Made by a program: the position numbers and the translations under genes. The notes beneath the pieces are model-generated. The model was not told the origin of the DNA, ran no database searches, and saw only the letters and a program-made list of their open reading frames with translations. Shown piece after piece: positions 8,721 through 17,259 of a stretch of DNA of 64,000 bases (its first letter is position 1; every line of letters begins with the position of its first letter). The stretch is from an uncultured Luteimonas sp. (lineage in GTDB: Bacteria; Pseudomonadota; Gammaproteobacteria; Xanthomonadales; Xanthomonadaceae), in the NCBI GenBank assembly GCA_938008415.1, contig CALLKI010000063.1:31569-95568 (forward strand), read 5' to 3'.

Positions 8721-8753
8721 GCCGCGCCACGCGTCGCGGCGCGAACGCATTGT

Positions 8754-8781
8754 GGAAAAGGCGCCTTGCGGCGCCTTTTCC
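8754..8781. terminator. Bidirectional terminator between galU and fadA
   Basis: A perfect 12-bp stem (GGAAAAGGCGCC at 8754-8765 with its complement at 8770-8781) around a 4-base TTGC loop. A-runs and T-runs in the stem give a U-tract on both strands, so it can end galU rightward and the fad operon leftward. Confidence 0.85.
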
Positions 8782-8808
8782 ATTTCCATGTCTGCCGGTC
8801 GTGCGCCG

Positions 8809-10017
8809 TCAGAGCGCCTCGAAGATGCCGGCGGCACCCATGCCGGTGCCGATGCACATGGTCACCATGCCGTACTTCTTGCCGTGGCGGCGCATGCCGT
8901 GCACGATCGTCGCGGTGCGTATCGCGCCGGTGGCGCCCAGCGGGTGGCCCAGGGCGATGGCGCCGCCGAGCGGGTTGACCTTGTCCGGGTCCAGCCCGCA
9001 GTCGCGGATCACTGCAAGCGCCTGGGCGGCGAAGGCCTCGTTGAGCTCGATCCAGTCCAGCTGGTCCTTCGTCAGCCCGGCCTGCCTGAGCGCCTTGGGG
9101 ATGGCCGCGACCGGGCCGATGCCCATCACTTCCGGCCGCACGCCGGCGACCGCGAAGCTGACGAAGCGGGCGAGGGGCTTCAGGCCATACTCCCTGATCG
9201 CCTTTTCCGAGGCCAGCAGCACCGCGCCGGCGCCATCGCTCATCTGCGAGGCGTTGCCGGCGGTCACCGTGCCGCCGAACTGGCCGTTGCGGAACACCGG
9301 GCGCAGCTTCGCGAGGCTTTCGAGCGAGGTGTCCGCGCGCGGGCCCTCGTCGGCCTCGACCAGCCTCTTCCGGACCTGGATGGTGTTGCCGGCCAGGTCG
9401 GGCACGCGCGAGACCACCTCGTAAGGCGTGATCTCGTCGCGGAACTCGCCGGCGGCCTGCGCGGCCAAGGCCTTGCGGTGCGAGGCGAGGGCGAAGGCGT
9501 CCTGGTCCTCGCGGCTGACCTTCCACTCCTCGGCGACCTTCTCGGCGGTGATGCCCATGCCGTAGGCGATGGCGACGTTCTCGTCGCGGGCGAACACCTG
9601 GGGCGAGAGCGCGACCTTGTTGCCCATCATCGGCACCATGGACATCGACTCGGTGCCGCCCGCGAGCACCAGGTCGGCGTTGCCGAGCCGGATCTGGTCG
9701 GCGGCCAGGGCCACGGCCTGGAGGCCGGACGAGCAGAAGCGGTTGATGGTCTGCGCGGCGACGGTGTTGGGCAGGCCGGCCAGCAGCACGCCGATGCGCG
9801 CCACGTTCATGCCCTGTTCGCCCTCGGGCATGGCGCAGCCGATGATCGCATCCTCGATGCGGTTGACGTCGATCCCCGGCGCCTGCGCGACCACGGCCTT
9901 GAGCACGTGGGCGAGCATCTCGTCGGGACGGGTGTTGCGGAACACGCCGCGCGGGGCCTTGCCGACCGGGGTGCGGGTGGCGGCGACGATGTAGGCCTCT
10001 TGTACTTGCTTGCTCAT
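8809..10017 (-). CDS. Acetyl-CoA C-acyltransferase (FadA-type thiolase)
   Basis: Thiolase performing the last step of fatty-acid beta-oxidation, releasing acetyl-CoA from 3-ketoacyl-CoA. The 402-residue sequence has all catalytic elements: the acylated Cys in NRFCSSGLQA (about residue 92), the His in GGAIALGHPLGATGA, and the C-terminal Cys in MCIGTGMGAAG. It lies 24 bases downstream of the fadB-type gene, forming the alpha/beta pair of a beta-oxidation complex. The symbol fadA or fadI would be a guess, so none is given. Confidence 0.93.
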   Translation of the reverse strand: MSKQVQEAYIVAATRTPVGKAPRGVFRNTRPDEMLAHVLKAVVAQAPGIDVNRIEDAIIGCAMPEGEQGMNVARIGVLLAGLPNTVAAQTINRFCSSGLQAVALAADQIRLGNADLVLAGGTESMSMVPMMGNKVALSPQVFARDENVAIAYGMGITAEKVAEEWKVSREDQDAFALASHRKALAAQAAGEFRDEITPYEVVSRVPDLAGNTIQVRKRLVEADEGPRADTSLESLAKLRPVFRNGQFGGTVTAGNASQMSDGAGAVLLASEKAIREYGLKPLARFVSFAVAGVRPEVMGIGPVAAIPKALRQAGLTKDQLDWIELNEAFAAQALAVIRDCGLDPDKVNPLGGAIALGHPLGATGAIRTATIVHGMRRHGKKYGMVTMCIGTGMGAAGIFEAL

Positions 10018-10041
10018 GGTCTGTTGTCCTGTGTCCGTCGG

Positions 10042-12414
10042 TCAGTTGCGCAGCGGCTTGCCCGTCTTGAGCATGTGGGCGATGCGCGCCTGGGTCTTTT
10101 CCTGCTGCGCCAGTTCGACGAAATGCCTGCGCTCGAGCCGCAGCAGCCAGTCCTCGTCGACGATGCTGCCGCGGTCGACCTCGCCGCCGCACAGCACGGT
10201 GGCGATGCGTGTGGCGATCTCGTAGTCGTACTCGCTGATGAAGCGGCCCTCGAGCATGTTCACCAGCAGCATCCTGAAGGTGGCGATGCCGACGTCGCCG
10301 GCGACGCGGATGCGGCGCGCGGGCAGTGGCGGGCGGTAGCCGGTTTCGGCCAGCGCGCGCGCTTCCTGGCGTGCGACGTGCAACAGCTCATACGCGTTGA
10401 ACGCCACCTTGTCGCCCTGGCGCAGCAGGCCCAGTTCCTTCGCCTCGAGCGCGGAGGTCGAGACCCTGGCCATGGCCACCGTCTCGTACACCTTCTTCAG
10501 CTCGGCGAATACGTCACCGTTCGGGCCGGCGGCCTCGGAGGCGCGGACCGCCAGCTCCTTCAGGCCGCCACCGGCCGGGATCAGGCCCACGCCTGCCTCG
10601 ACCAGGCCGATGTAGCTCTCCAGGTGCGCCACCGCACGTGCGCTGTGCATCTGGAACTCGCAGCCGCCGCCCAGGGCCATGCCGCGCACCGCCGCGACCA
10701 CGGGCACCAGCGCGTACTTGATGCGCTGGCTGGTGGCCTGGAAGTTGGCCACCATCGCTTCGAAGGCGTCGACCTTGCCGGCCTGGAGCAGGCCCAGCGC
10801 GCCGGCGAGGTCGGCACCGGCGGAGAAGGGCTCCTTCGGCTGCCAGATCACCAGGCCGGCGAACTTCCGCTCGGCGATGTCGACGGCCTGCTGCAGGCCG
10901 TCGAGCACCGCATCGCTGACGGTGTGCATCTTGGTCTTGAACGAAACCACGGCGATGTCGTCGCCGTCGGTCCACACGCGGATGCCATCGTTCTCGAAGA
11001 CGGTCTCGCCCGGCGCGAACGACTCGCCCAGCAGCGGGTCGGGGAAACGCTGGCGACGGTACACGCCGAGGGACGAGCGGGGCAGGTTGGCGTTCTTCGC
11101 CGGGCTGTAGCTGCCCCCGGCCGAATGCACCCCGTCGCGGCCGTCCAGCACCCACGCCGGCAGCGGGACACTGGCCATGGCCCTGCCCGCGGCGATGTCC
11201 TCGGCGATCCACTGCGCCACCTGCTTCCAGCCGGCGGCCTGCCAGGTCTCGAACGGGCCCAGCGACCAGCCGTAGCCCCAGCGGATCGCCAGGTCCACGT
11301 CGCGCGCGGTGTCGGCGATGCCGGCCAGGTGGTACGCGCTGTAGTGGAACAGGTCACGGAACACCGCCCACAGGAACTGCGCCTGCGGATGGGGGCTCTC
11401 GCGCAGCCTGCGGAACTTCTCGGCCGGGTCCTTCGTCTTCAGGATCTCGACCACCTCGTCGGCGGCCCTGCGGTCGGCCGGGCGGTAGTCCTGCTTTTCC
11501 AGGTCCAGGACCAGGATGTCCTTGCCGACCTTGCGGTAGATGCCGGCGCCGCTCTTCTGGCCCAGCGCGCCCTTGGCGATCAGGGCTTCCAGCCACTGCG
11601 GCGACTTGAAATAGGCGTGCCACGGGTCGTCCGGCAGGGTCTCGGCCATGGTCCGGATGACGTGGGCCATGGTGTCCAGACCGACCACGTCCGAGGTGCG
11701 GTACGTGGCCGACTTCGGGCGGCCGATCAGCGGGCCGGTCAGGGCGTCCACCTCGTCGAAGCCAAGGCCGGACTGCGCGGTGTGGTGGGCCGTGGCGAGG
11801 ATCGAGAACACGCCGATCCGGTTGCCGATGAAGTTCGGGGTGTCCTTGGCGTAGACCACGCCCTTGCCGAGGGTTGTGGTCAGGAAGGTTTCCAGGCCCT
11901 CGAGCACCTCGCGGTCGGTGGTGTCGGCCGGGATCAGCTCGGCCAGGTGCATGTAGCGCGGCGGGTTGAAGAAGTGCACGCCGCAGAAGCGGTGGCGCAG
12001 CTGTTCGGGCAGCGCCTCGGCCAGCCTGTTGATGCCAAGGCCGGAGGTGTTGGAGGCCAGGATGGCGTGGTCCGCCACGTACGGGGCGATCTTCCGGTAC
12101 AGGTCCTGCTTCCAGTCCATCCGCTCGGCGATCGCCTCGATCACCAGGTCGCAGCCGCGGAGCAGCTCCAGGCCGGTGTCGTAGTTGGCCGGGGTGATCG
12201 CCTCGGCCAGGGCCCTGCTGGCCAGGGGGGCCGGGCTCAGCCTGCCGAGGTTGGCGATGGCCTTGAGCACGATGCCGTTGGGGTCGCCTTCCTTCGCCGG
12301 CAGGTCGAACAGCACCGTGTCCACGCCGGCATTGGTCAGGTGGGCGGCGATCTGCGCCCCCATGACCCCGGCCCCGAGCACCGCGGCGCGGCGTACAAGC
12401 AGTTTCTCAGACAT
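10042..12414 (-). CDS. 3-hydroxyacyl-CoA dehydrogenase / enoyl-CoA hydratase fusion
   Basis: Bifunctional beta-oxidation enzyme of about 790 residues. Domain order is dehydrogenase first (NAD-binding GAGVMGAQIA at residues 14-23 and the C-terminal HAD domains to about 400), then a hydratase/crotonase domain near the C-terminus (SAGADLAG and GMALGGGCEFQM). This order is that of Bacillus FadN, not E. coli FadB, in which the hydratase comes first. The start is set at ATG 12414: GGAG lies immediately upstream, and a TTG three codons earlier would overlap that ribosome site. It is cotranscribed with the thiolase and lies 31 bases after the TetR gene. Confidence 0.92.
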   Translation of the reverse strand: MSEKLLVRRAAVLGAGVMGAQIAAHLTNAGVDTVLFDLPAKEGDPNGIVLKAIANLGRLSPAPLASRALAEAITPANYDTGLELLRGCDLVIEAIAERMDWKQDLYRKIAPYVADHAILASNTSGLGINRLAEALPEQLRHRFCGVHFFNPPRYMHLAELIPADTTDREVLEGLETFLTTTLGKGVVYAKDTPNFIGNRIGVFSILATAHHTAQSGLGFDEVDALTGPLIGRPKSATYRTSDVVGLDTMAHVIRTMAETLPDDPWHAYFKSPQWLEALIAKGALGQKSGAGIYRKVGKDILVLDLEKQDYRPADRRAADEVVEILKTKDPAEKFRRLRESPHPQAQFLWAVFRDLFHYSAYHLAGIADTARDVDLAIRWGYGWSLGPFETWQAAGWKQVAQWIAEDIAAGRAMASVPLPAWVLDGRDGVHSAGGSYSPAKNANLPRSSLGVYRRQRFPDPLLGESFAPGETVFENDGIRVWTDGDDIAVVSFKTKMHTVSDAVLDGLQQAVDIAERKFAGLVIWQPKEPFSAGADLAGALGLLQAGKVDAFEAMVANFQATSQRIKYALVPVVAAVRGMALGGGCEFQMHSARAVAHLESYIGLVEAGVGLIPAGGGLKELAVRASEAAGPNGDVFAELKKVYETVAMARVSTSALEAKELGLLRQGDKVAFNAYELLHVARQEARALAETGYRPPLPARRIRVAGDVGIATFRMLLVNMLEGRFISEYDYEIATRIATVLCGGEVDRGSIVDEDWLLRLERRHFVELAQQEKTQARIAHMLKTGKPLRN

Positions 12415-12419
12415 GTTCT

Positions 12420-12435
12420 CCAACCTGTTGGTTTG
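12420..12435 (-). promoter_or_regulatory. Possible second operator overlapping the ribosome site of the fadB-type gene
   Basis: CCAAC-CT-GTTGG (12420-12431) is an inverted repeat, continued by GTTTG, reminiscent of the GTTTG half-sites of the PsrA box upstream of the regulator. It covers the Shine-Dalgarno region. The match is imperfect and could be chance. Confidence 0.25.
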
Positions 12436-12445
12436 AAGTGGGTTT

Positions 12446-13063
12446 TCAGCTCCGCAGCCCCGCGGCCGCGAACTTGATCAGCTCCCGGGCGGCCCGCTGC
12501 CGGTGGGCGGCCTCGCTGACGTCGGGAGGCCGCTTGATCAGGCCGAAGTCGGCCATGGCATAGGTCAGGGCGCCGGCGAGGAAATCCAGCCGCCAGTACA
12601 GCACTTCCTTGCCGAGGTGGGGCAGGCAGGCGGCGATCGCCCTGGCGAACTCGCGCTGCACGTGGCCGTAGTGGTCCGACAGGAACCTGCGCAGGCGGTC
12701 GTTCTGCTCGGCATACGCCCGGGCAATGACGCGGATGAAGGCGCCGCCGCCGTTGCGGTCCTGGGCCATGGCCAGCGCCGGCTCCACGAACGCCGCCAGG
12801 ATCGGTTCCAGCTCCCCCGGGTGGCTGGCCTGGGCTTCGCGCAGCTTCTCCAGACGCATCCGGCTCATCTGGTCCATCCGCCGGCGGAAGACCTCGTTGA
12901 CCAGGTTCTCCTTGCTGCCGAAGTGGTAGTTGACCGCGGCGATGTTGACGTCGGCCCGGCCGGTCACCTGCCGGAGCGAGGTCCCGGCGAAGCCGTACTG
13001 GGCGAACAGTTCCTCCGCCGCGCTGAGGATCCGGTCCTTGGTCGAGAACTGGTGGCCGCCCAT
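12446..13063 (-). CDS. TetR-family regulator, PsrA-like
   Basis: Transcriptional repressor of 205 residues with a TetR helix-turn-helix (about 8-55: STKDRILSAAEELFAQYGF...NIAAVNYHFGSKENLV). The NxAAVNYHFGSK stretch resembles Pseudomonas PsrA, the long-chain-fatty-acid sensor that represses fad genes. It is the first gene of the fad operon. A palindrome of the PsrA type, TCAAAC-N4-GTTTGA, sits on its promoter (13088-13103), so autorepression relieved by acyl ligand is the likely mode. GGGGGAGG lies upstream of the ATG. The assignment as PsrA-like is inference from the helix-turn-helix, operator and neighbours. Confidence 0.88.
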   Translation of the reverse strand: MGGHQFSTKDRILSAAEELFAQYGFAGTSLRQVTGRADVNIAAVNYHFGSKENLVNEVFRRRMDQMSRMRLEKLREAQASHPGELEPILAAFVEPALAMAQDRNGGGAFIRVIARAYAEQNDRLRRFLSDHYGHVQREFARAIAACLPHLGKEVLYWRLDFLAGALTYAMADFGLIKRPPDVSEAAHRQRAARELIKFAAAGLRS

Positions 13064-13087
13064 CCGCCTCCCCCGCGGATCACTGAA

Positions 13088-13132
13088 TCAAACGATTGTT
13101 TGAAGGGTATGCCCACCGCCGCCGGCGGTCAA
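13088..13132 (-). promoter_or_regulatory. Promoter of the fad operon with PsrA-type operator
   Basis: On the minus strand TTGACC (13132-13127), a 17-base spacer and TACCCT (13109-13104) form a sigma-70 promoter. Directly abutting the -10 is the perfect 16-bp palindrome TCAAAC-GATT-GTTTGA (13088-13103 as read on plus), which matches the published PsrA consensus of (G/C)AAAC-N2-4-GTTT(G/C). Its position across the transcription start would block initiation. Confidence 0.75.
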
Positions 13133-13198
13133 ATCGGCCGGGGTGACTCCCCGCGGGGGCCGGCCGTCAGGTAGAATTGCTCCCAGCCATGTCGGCTA

Positions 13199-13224
13199 AA
13201 CCCGCGTCCCCACGCGGGTTTTTT
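13199..13224 (+). terminator. Rho-independent terminator with no evident gene before it
   Basis: AACCCGCG (13199-13206) and CGCGGGTT (13213-13220) form an 8-bp stem with a 6-base loop followed by a run of T (13219-13224). It points toward ndk, but the only annotated gene behind it reads the other way. A TAGAAT box at 13172-13177 could start a transcript of about 40 nt. Confidence 0.7.
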
Positions 13225-13291
13225 CCATGTTAATCTGGCCATCCGCCCGGGGCGCCGGGCGGTGCGGCCCCCTGCCCGGAGAGAACCATCC

Positions 13292-13717
13292 ATGGCGCTG
13301 GAGCGCACCCTTTCGATCATCAAGCCCGATGCCGTCGCCAAGAACGTCATCGGCGAGATCTATTCCCGTTTCGAGAAGGCCGGCCTGAAGATCGTCGCCG
13401 CGAAGATGAAGCACCTCACGCGCAAGGAAGCCGAAGGCTTCTACGCCGTGCATCGCGAGCGCCCGTTCTTCAACGCGCTGGTCGAGTTCATGACCAGTGG
13501 CCCGGTGATGATCCAGGTGCTCGAGGGCGAGAACGCGATCGCGAAGAACCGGGAGCTGATGGGCGCGACCAACCCGAAGGAAGCTGCGCCGGGCACGATC
13601 CGCGCCGACTTCGCCGAGAGCATCGACGCCAACGCGGTGCACGGTTCCGACGGCCCGGACACCGCTGCCGTGGAGATCGCGTACTTCTTCTCCACCACGG
13701 AACTGTGCCCCCGCTGA
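13292..13717 (+). CDS. ndk: Nucleoside diphosphate kinase
   Basis: Equilibrates nucleoside tri- and diphosphates through a phospho-histidine. The 141-residue product begins MALERTLSIIKPDAVAKN and contains the active-site motif NAVHGSD near residue 115, with His118 in the canonical position. ATG 13292 is preceded by GGAGAG (13278-13283). A strong hairpin (13243-13250 with 13255-13262) lies in the leader just upstream of the ribosome site. First gene of a conserved cluster with rlmN, pilF and rodZ. Confidence 0.97.
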   Translation: MALERTLSIIKPDAVAKNVIGEIYSRFEKAGLKIVAAKMKHLTRKEAEGFYAVHRERPFFNALVEFMTSGPVMIQVLEGENAIAKNRELMGATNPKEAAPGTIRADFAESIDANAVHGSDGPDTAAVEIAYFFSTTELCPR

Positions 13718-13736
13718 GGGAGGATGACCTGACCCC

Positions 13737-14900
13737 GTGAACGACGTCGCGGCCAGCACGAAGCAGAACCTGCTCGACCTCGATCGCGAGGGCCTGGAGC
13801 GCTTCTTCGCCGAGCAACTCGGCGAGAAGCGCTTCCGTGCGCACCAGGTGATGAAGTGGATCCATCACCGGCACGTCACCGGCTTCGATGAAATGACGGA
13901 CCTGGGCAAGAGCCTGCGCGCACGGTTGCGCGAGGTCGCCGAGGTGCGGGTGCCGCAGGTCCAGTTCGAGAAGCCGTCCGCCGATGGCACCCACAAGTGG
14001 CTGATGGCGATGGACGGCAGCAACGCGGTCGAGACCGTCTACATCCCCGACAAGGGGCGCGGCACGCTGTGCGTGTCCTCGCAGGTCGGCTGTTCGCTCA
14101 ACTGCACCTTCTGCTCGACCGCGACCCAGGGGTTCAACCGCAACCTGTCCACCGCCGAGATCATCGGCCAGGTCTGGGTGGCCGCGCGCCACCTGGGCAA
14201 CGTGCCCCACAGGCAGCGCAGGCTCACCAACGTGGTGATGATGGGCATGGGCGAGCCGCTGATGAACTTCGACAACGTCGTGCGCGCGATGAACATCATG
14301 CGCGACGACCTCGGCTACGGCCTGGCCAACAAGCGGGTCACGCTGTCGACCTCCGGCGTGGTGCCGCAGATCGACCGCCTCGCCGAGGCCTGTGACGTCT
14401 CGCTCGCGGTCTCGCTGCACGCGCCCAACGACGAACTGCGTTCGCAACTGGTGCCGCTCAACCGGAAATACCCGATCGCCGAGCTGATGGACGCCTGCGT
14501 CCGCTACGCCCTGCGCAGGCGCGGCGAGTCGGTCACCTTCGAATACACACTGATCAAGGGCGTCAACGACCAGCCCGAGCACGCGCGCCAGCTGATCCGG
14601 TTGATGCGCGATTTCGACAACCGGGTGCAGCGGAAGGATGCGGCCAAGGTCAACCTGATCCCGTTCAACCCGTTCCCGGGCACGCGCTTCCAGCGCCCGG
14701 ACGAGGCCGAGGTCCGCCGCTTCCAGAAGCTGCTCAACGAGGCCGGGCGCATCGCCCCGGTGCGCCGCACCCGAGGCGACGACATCGACGCCGCCTGCGG
14801 ACAGCTCAAGGGGCAGGTGATGGATCGTACCCGTCGCCAGGCCCGCTTCCGGCAGGCTCTCGGCGGGGCGGCGGAGGAGGGCGTCGATGCGGCTGCGTGA
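13737..14900 (+). CDS. rlmN: Dual-specificity 23S rRNA/tRNA adenine-2 methyltransferase
   Basis: Radical-SAM enzyme that methylates A2503 of 23S rRNA and A37 of some tRNAs. The 387-residue protein has the iron-sulphur motif CSLNCTFC (about residue 121), the upstream QVGC, and the acceptor cysteine in DIDAACGQLKG near the C-terminus, all required. It starts with GTG at 13737, 19 bases after ndk; GGGAGG at 13718-13723 is the only ribosome site and lies rather far (13 bases). The 3' end overlaps the next gene by 14 bases. Confidence 0.95.
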   Translation: MNDVAASTKQNLLDLDREGLERFFAEQLGEKRFRAHQVMKWIHHRHVTGFDEMTDLGKSLRARLREVAEVRVPQVQFEKPSADGTHKWLMAMDGSNAVETVYIPDKGRGTLCVSSQVGCSLNCTFCSTATQGFNRNLSTAEIIGQVWVAARHLGNVPHRQRRLTNVVMMGMGEPLMNFDNVVRAMNIMRDDLGYGLANKRVTLSTSGVVPQIDRLAEACDVSLAVSLHAPNDELRSQLVPLNRKYPIAELMDACVRYALRRRGESVTFEYTLIKGVNDQPEHARQLIRLMRDFDNRVQRKDAAKVNLIPFNPFPGTRFQRPDEAEVRRFQKLLNEAGRIAPVRRTRGDDIDAACGQLKGQVMDRTRRQARFRQALGGAAEEGVDAAA

Positions 14901-15696
14901 GGTCGCGCCCGTCTCCCTGCTCGGCGCCGCCTGGCTGGCGGCGTGCTCGACGACACCGGCCTACGTCCGGCCGGGAGATGACGGGGCGGCCGCGGTGGCC
15001 GAGGCGCGGGTCCACGCCAGGCCCGGCGACCGCGCCAGGGCGAACCGGCTGCTGGCTTCTTCGCGGCGCAAGTCGGAGGCGGGCGACCTCGACGGCGCGC
15101 TGGCCGACGCCCGGGCGGCGCAGAAGGCCGATCCCTCATGGGTCGACCCGCACACCATGATCGGCCTGCTGGCCAACGCGCGCGGCGATGCCGCGACCGC
15201 GGGCAGGCACTTCGCCATTGCCGCCGGGCTGGCGCCCCGCGACGCCGCCGTGCTCGGCAATTACGGGGCATGGCTGTGCGCGAACGGGCGTGCCGTCGAG
15301 TCGCTCGACTGGTTCGGGCGCGCGGTTTCGTTCGCCGCAGCGCCACAGGTGCGCGCCGACACCCTTGCCAACGCCGGCGCCTGCGCGCTCAAGGCCGGGC
15401 AGGCGGACGAGGCCGAGCGGGCCGCCCGCGCCGCACTCGGGATCGATGCCGGGAACGCGGTGGCGCTGGAGACGCTGGCCCGCAGGTACTACGACGCCGG
15501 CCGCTACTTCGAGGCGCGTGCCTTCGCCGAGCGCAGGCTCGAGGCGGCGCCGGCGACGCCGGAAGTGCTCAGACTTGCGTCACAGATCGAAGAAAAACTC
15601 GGCGACACTGTCGCCGCCACTCGCTATGTTGATCGCCTGAGGACGGAATTTCCGCAGGCGAGGATCGCCGGGCCAGGGGAAGCCGAAACGCCATGA
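14887..15696 (+). CDS. pilW: Type IV pilus biogenesis/stability lipoprotein PilW (PilF)
   Basis: TPR lipoprotein that pilots the PilQ secretin to the outer membrane. It has 269 residues: a signal peptide ending in a lipobox (LAAC at about 17-20), then tetratricopeptide repeats from about residue 50 to the end (for example AGDLDGALADARAAQKADPSW). Its place after rlmN and before rodZ is the normal pilF/pilW locus. The ATG at 14887 overlaps the rlmN end, and the next gene overlaps its stop by 4 bases. The symbol varies between genera (pilF in Pseudomonas, pilW in Neisseria). Confidence 0.88.
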   Translation: MRLREVAPVSLLGAAWLAACSTTPAYVRPGDDGAAAVAEARVHARPGDRARANRLLASSRRKSEAGDLDGALADARAAQKADPSWVDPHTMIGLLANARGDAATAGRHFAIAAGLAPRDAAVLGNYGAWLCANGRAVESLDWFGRAVSFAAAPQVRADTLANAGACALKAGQADEAERAARAALGIDAGNAVALETLARRYYDAGRYFEARAFAERRLEAAPATPEVLRLASQIEEKLGDTVAATRYVDRLRTEFPQARIAGPGEAETP

Positions 15697-16493
15697 TGCC
15701 GTCCAGCCACGACGTGCCTGAGATCGAACTTGCCTGCAGCGAGCGCCTGCGCAAGGCCCGGGAAGCCCGGGGACTGACGCTCGAGGAAGTCTCGAAGCAA
15801 CTGAAGATCCCGATCCGCGTCCTCCGTTCGCTCGAGTCGGGGGAGTGGGCGAAGGCAGACGCCCAGGTGTTCGTCCGCGGCCAGTTGCGCAGCTACGCGC
15901 GCCTGCTCGGCGTCGACCTCGGCGACATCCCGGCGCTCTCGCAGGCGCGCCCGGTCGAGCCGAGCCCGATCGTGCCCATGACCTACACCCCGCCGCTGCG
16001 GCGCTTCGCCGAGAAGGCCATGGGCCGAGCGGTCTACATCGTCATCACCGCCCTGATCGCGGTGCCGGTGTGGATGGCCACGCGTTCCCACATCGGCGTG
16101 CCCCGGCAGACCGCGACCCTCGACACTGCATCGCTGCCGGCGGAGTCCACCGTGTCCGGCCGGCCGCAGCCGCTGGTGGCCTCGATGGCGGCGATAGCGC
16201 CGCGCCCGAAGGAAAAGGAGCCGGACTCCACCGGGCTGAGCCTGCGTTTCGAGGACGAAAGCTGGGTCGAGATCGTGGGCGAGGACGGCAGGAAGATCGA
16301 GCAGCGCCTGTTCAAGGCCGGCGAGCGCCGCGACCTCGAGCCGGGCACGTCCGCCAGCCTCGTCATCGGCAACGCCGGCAAGGTCGAGGTGCGCGTCGGC
16401 GGCGCCGTTCAGGATCTGTCGCCCTACCGCCGAGCGGACGTCGCGCGCTTTAAGGTATCCTCTGACGGATCCCTCGCCCCCGTTTCCGAATGA
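15693..16493 (+). CDS. rodZ: Cytoskeleton protein RodZ
   Basis: Membrane protein linking MreB filaments to the cell-wall elongation machinery. The 266 residues comprise a cytoplasmic Xre-type helix-turn-helix (about 15-75, RLRKAREARGLTLEEVSKQLKI), one membrane helix (about 114-130, VYIVITALIAVPVWMA) and a periplasmic C-terminal DUF4115 domain (LSLRFEDESWVEI to the end). ATG overlaps the pilW stop (ATGA). In E. coli ispG and hisS follow; here yfgM follows instead after a 136-base gap. Confidence 0.93.
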   Translation: MMPSSHDVPEIELACSERLRKAREARGLTLEEVSKQLKIPIRVLRSLESGEWAKADAQVFVRGQLRSYARLLGVDLGDIPALSQARPVEPSPIVPMTYTPPLRRFAEKAMGRAVYIVITALIAVPVWMATRSHIGVPRQTATLDTASLPAESTVSGRPQPLVASMAAIAPRPKEKEPDSTGLSLRFEDESWVEIVGEDGRKIEQRLFKAGERRDLEPGTSASLVIGNAGKVEVRVGGAVQDLSPYRRADVARFKVSSDGSLAPVSE

Positions 16494-16510
16494 CGGAATG
16501 AGGCAGGGCG

Positions 16511-16532
16511 GCGGCCCGCGCCCGCGGGCCGC
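16511..16532 (+). other. Perfect GC hairpin between rodZ and yfgM
   Basis: GCGGCCCGC (16511-16519) and GCGGGCCGC (16524-16532) with a 4-base loop. No T run follows, so it is not a classical terminator; it may stabilise the upstream mRNA or attenuate read-through. Confidence 0.5.
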
Positions 16533-16629
16533 GGACAGTCCCTGCAGGCCACGCGCCGCACGCAGGCCCACCACCGCGCAGGCCCGTGGATGACGCCATC
16601 CCGTGCCGGCGCCAGCACGACACTGCCAG

Positions 16630-17259
16630 ATGGCGATCGAACTGCTCGACGAACACGAACAAGGCGAAAAGGTACGCAAGTGGTTGCGCGACAACAGCCT
16701 CGGGCTGGTTGGCGGCGTGGCCCTGGGAATCGCGATCATCGGCGGCTGGAAGTGGTGGCAGGACCACCTCTACCGGCAGAAACTGCAGGCGGCCGATGCC
16801 TACCAGGCCTTCCTCGACAGCATCGAGGCGGGTGACATCGGGAAGGCCGCCGCGGCCGCGGCCGGCCTGGCCGATGGCGCCTATGCCGGCCTGGCCGCCC
16901 TGGCGCTTGCCAAGGCCCAGCTCGACGCCGGGAAGCGTGACGAAGCCATCGCCACGCTGCAGGGCGCACCGGGCGACGATCCGGTGCTGGCTCCCGTCAT
17001 CCGCCAGCGCCTGGCGCGCCTGCTGGTCGACGCCGGCAGGGGCGGGGAGGCGCTCGCGCTGCTGGACGGTGTCGACGACGCGTTGTCGCACGAGGCCCGG
17101 GGCGATGCCCTGTTCGCGCTGGGGCGGGCCGACGAGGCGCGCGGCGAGTACGAGGCCACGCTCAGGCAGCTCGACGTGGCCGCGCCGCACCGCCGCCTGC
17201 TCGAACTGAAGCTCGCCGAGACCGGGGGCAAGCCGGAAACGCCGGAGGCGCAGTCCTGA
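16630..17259 (+). CDS. yfgM: YfgM family periplasmic TPR protein, SecYEG-associated
   Basis: The 209-residue protein begins MAIELLDEHEQGEKVRKWLR, has one membrane helix (about 23-42, LGLVGGVALGIAIIGGWKWW) and a periplasmic tetratricopeptide-like domain, the YfgM plan. In E. coli YfgM joins PpiD at the translocon and connects to the outer-membrane chaperone network. The gene lies directly before bamB, overlapping by one base (TGATG), as in other gammaproteobacteria. A start at 16603 is possible but MPAPARHCQ is not family-like. Confidence 0.88.
   Translation: MAIELLDEHEQGEKVRKWLRDNSLGLVGGVALGIAIIGGWKWWQDHLYRQKLQAADAYQAFLDSIEAGDIGKAAAAAAGLADGAYAGLAALALAKAQLDAGKRDEAIATLQGAPGDDPVLAPVIRQRLARLLVDAGRGGEALALLDGVDDALSHEARGDALFALGRADEARGEYEATLRQLDVAAPHRRLLELKLAETGGKPETPEAQS

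Noticed and set aside
8752..12477. Open frame of over 1200 codons on the plus strand opposite the fad genes
   Set aside because: Mirror frame of GC-rich coding DNA; composition is Gly/Arg/His-rich with no domain, and the minus-strand thiolase and dehydrogenase are unmistakable.
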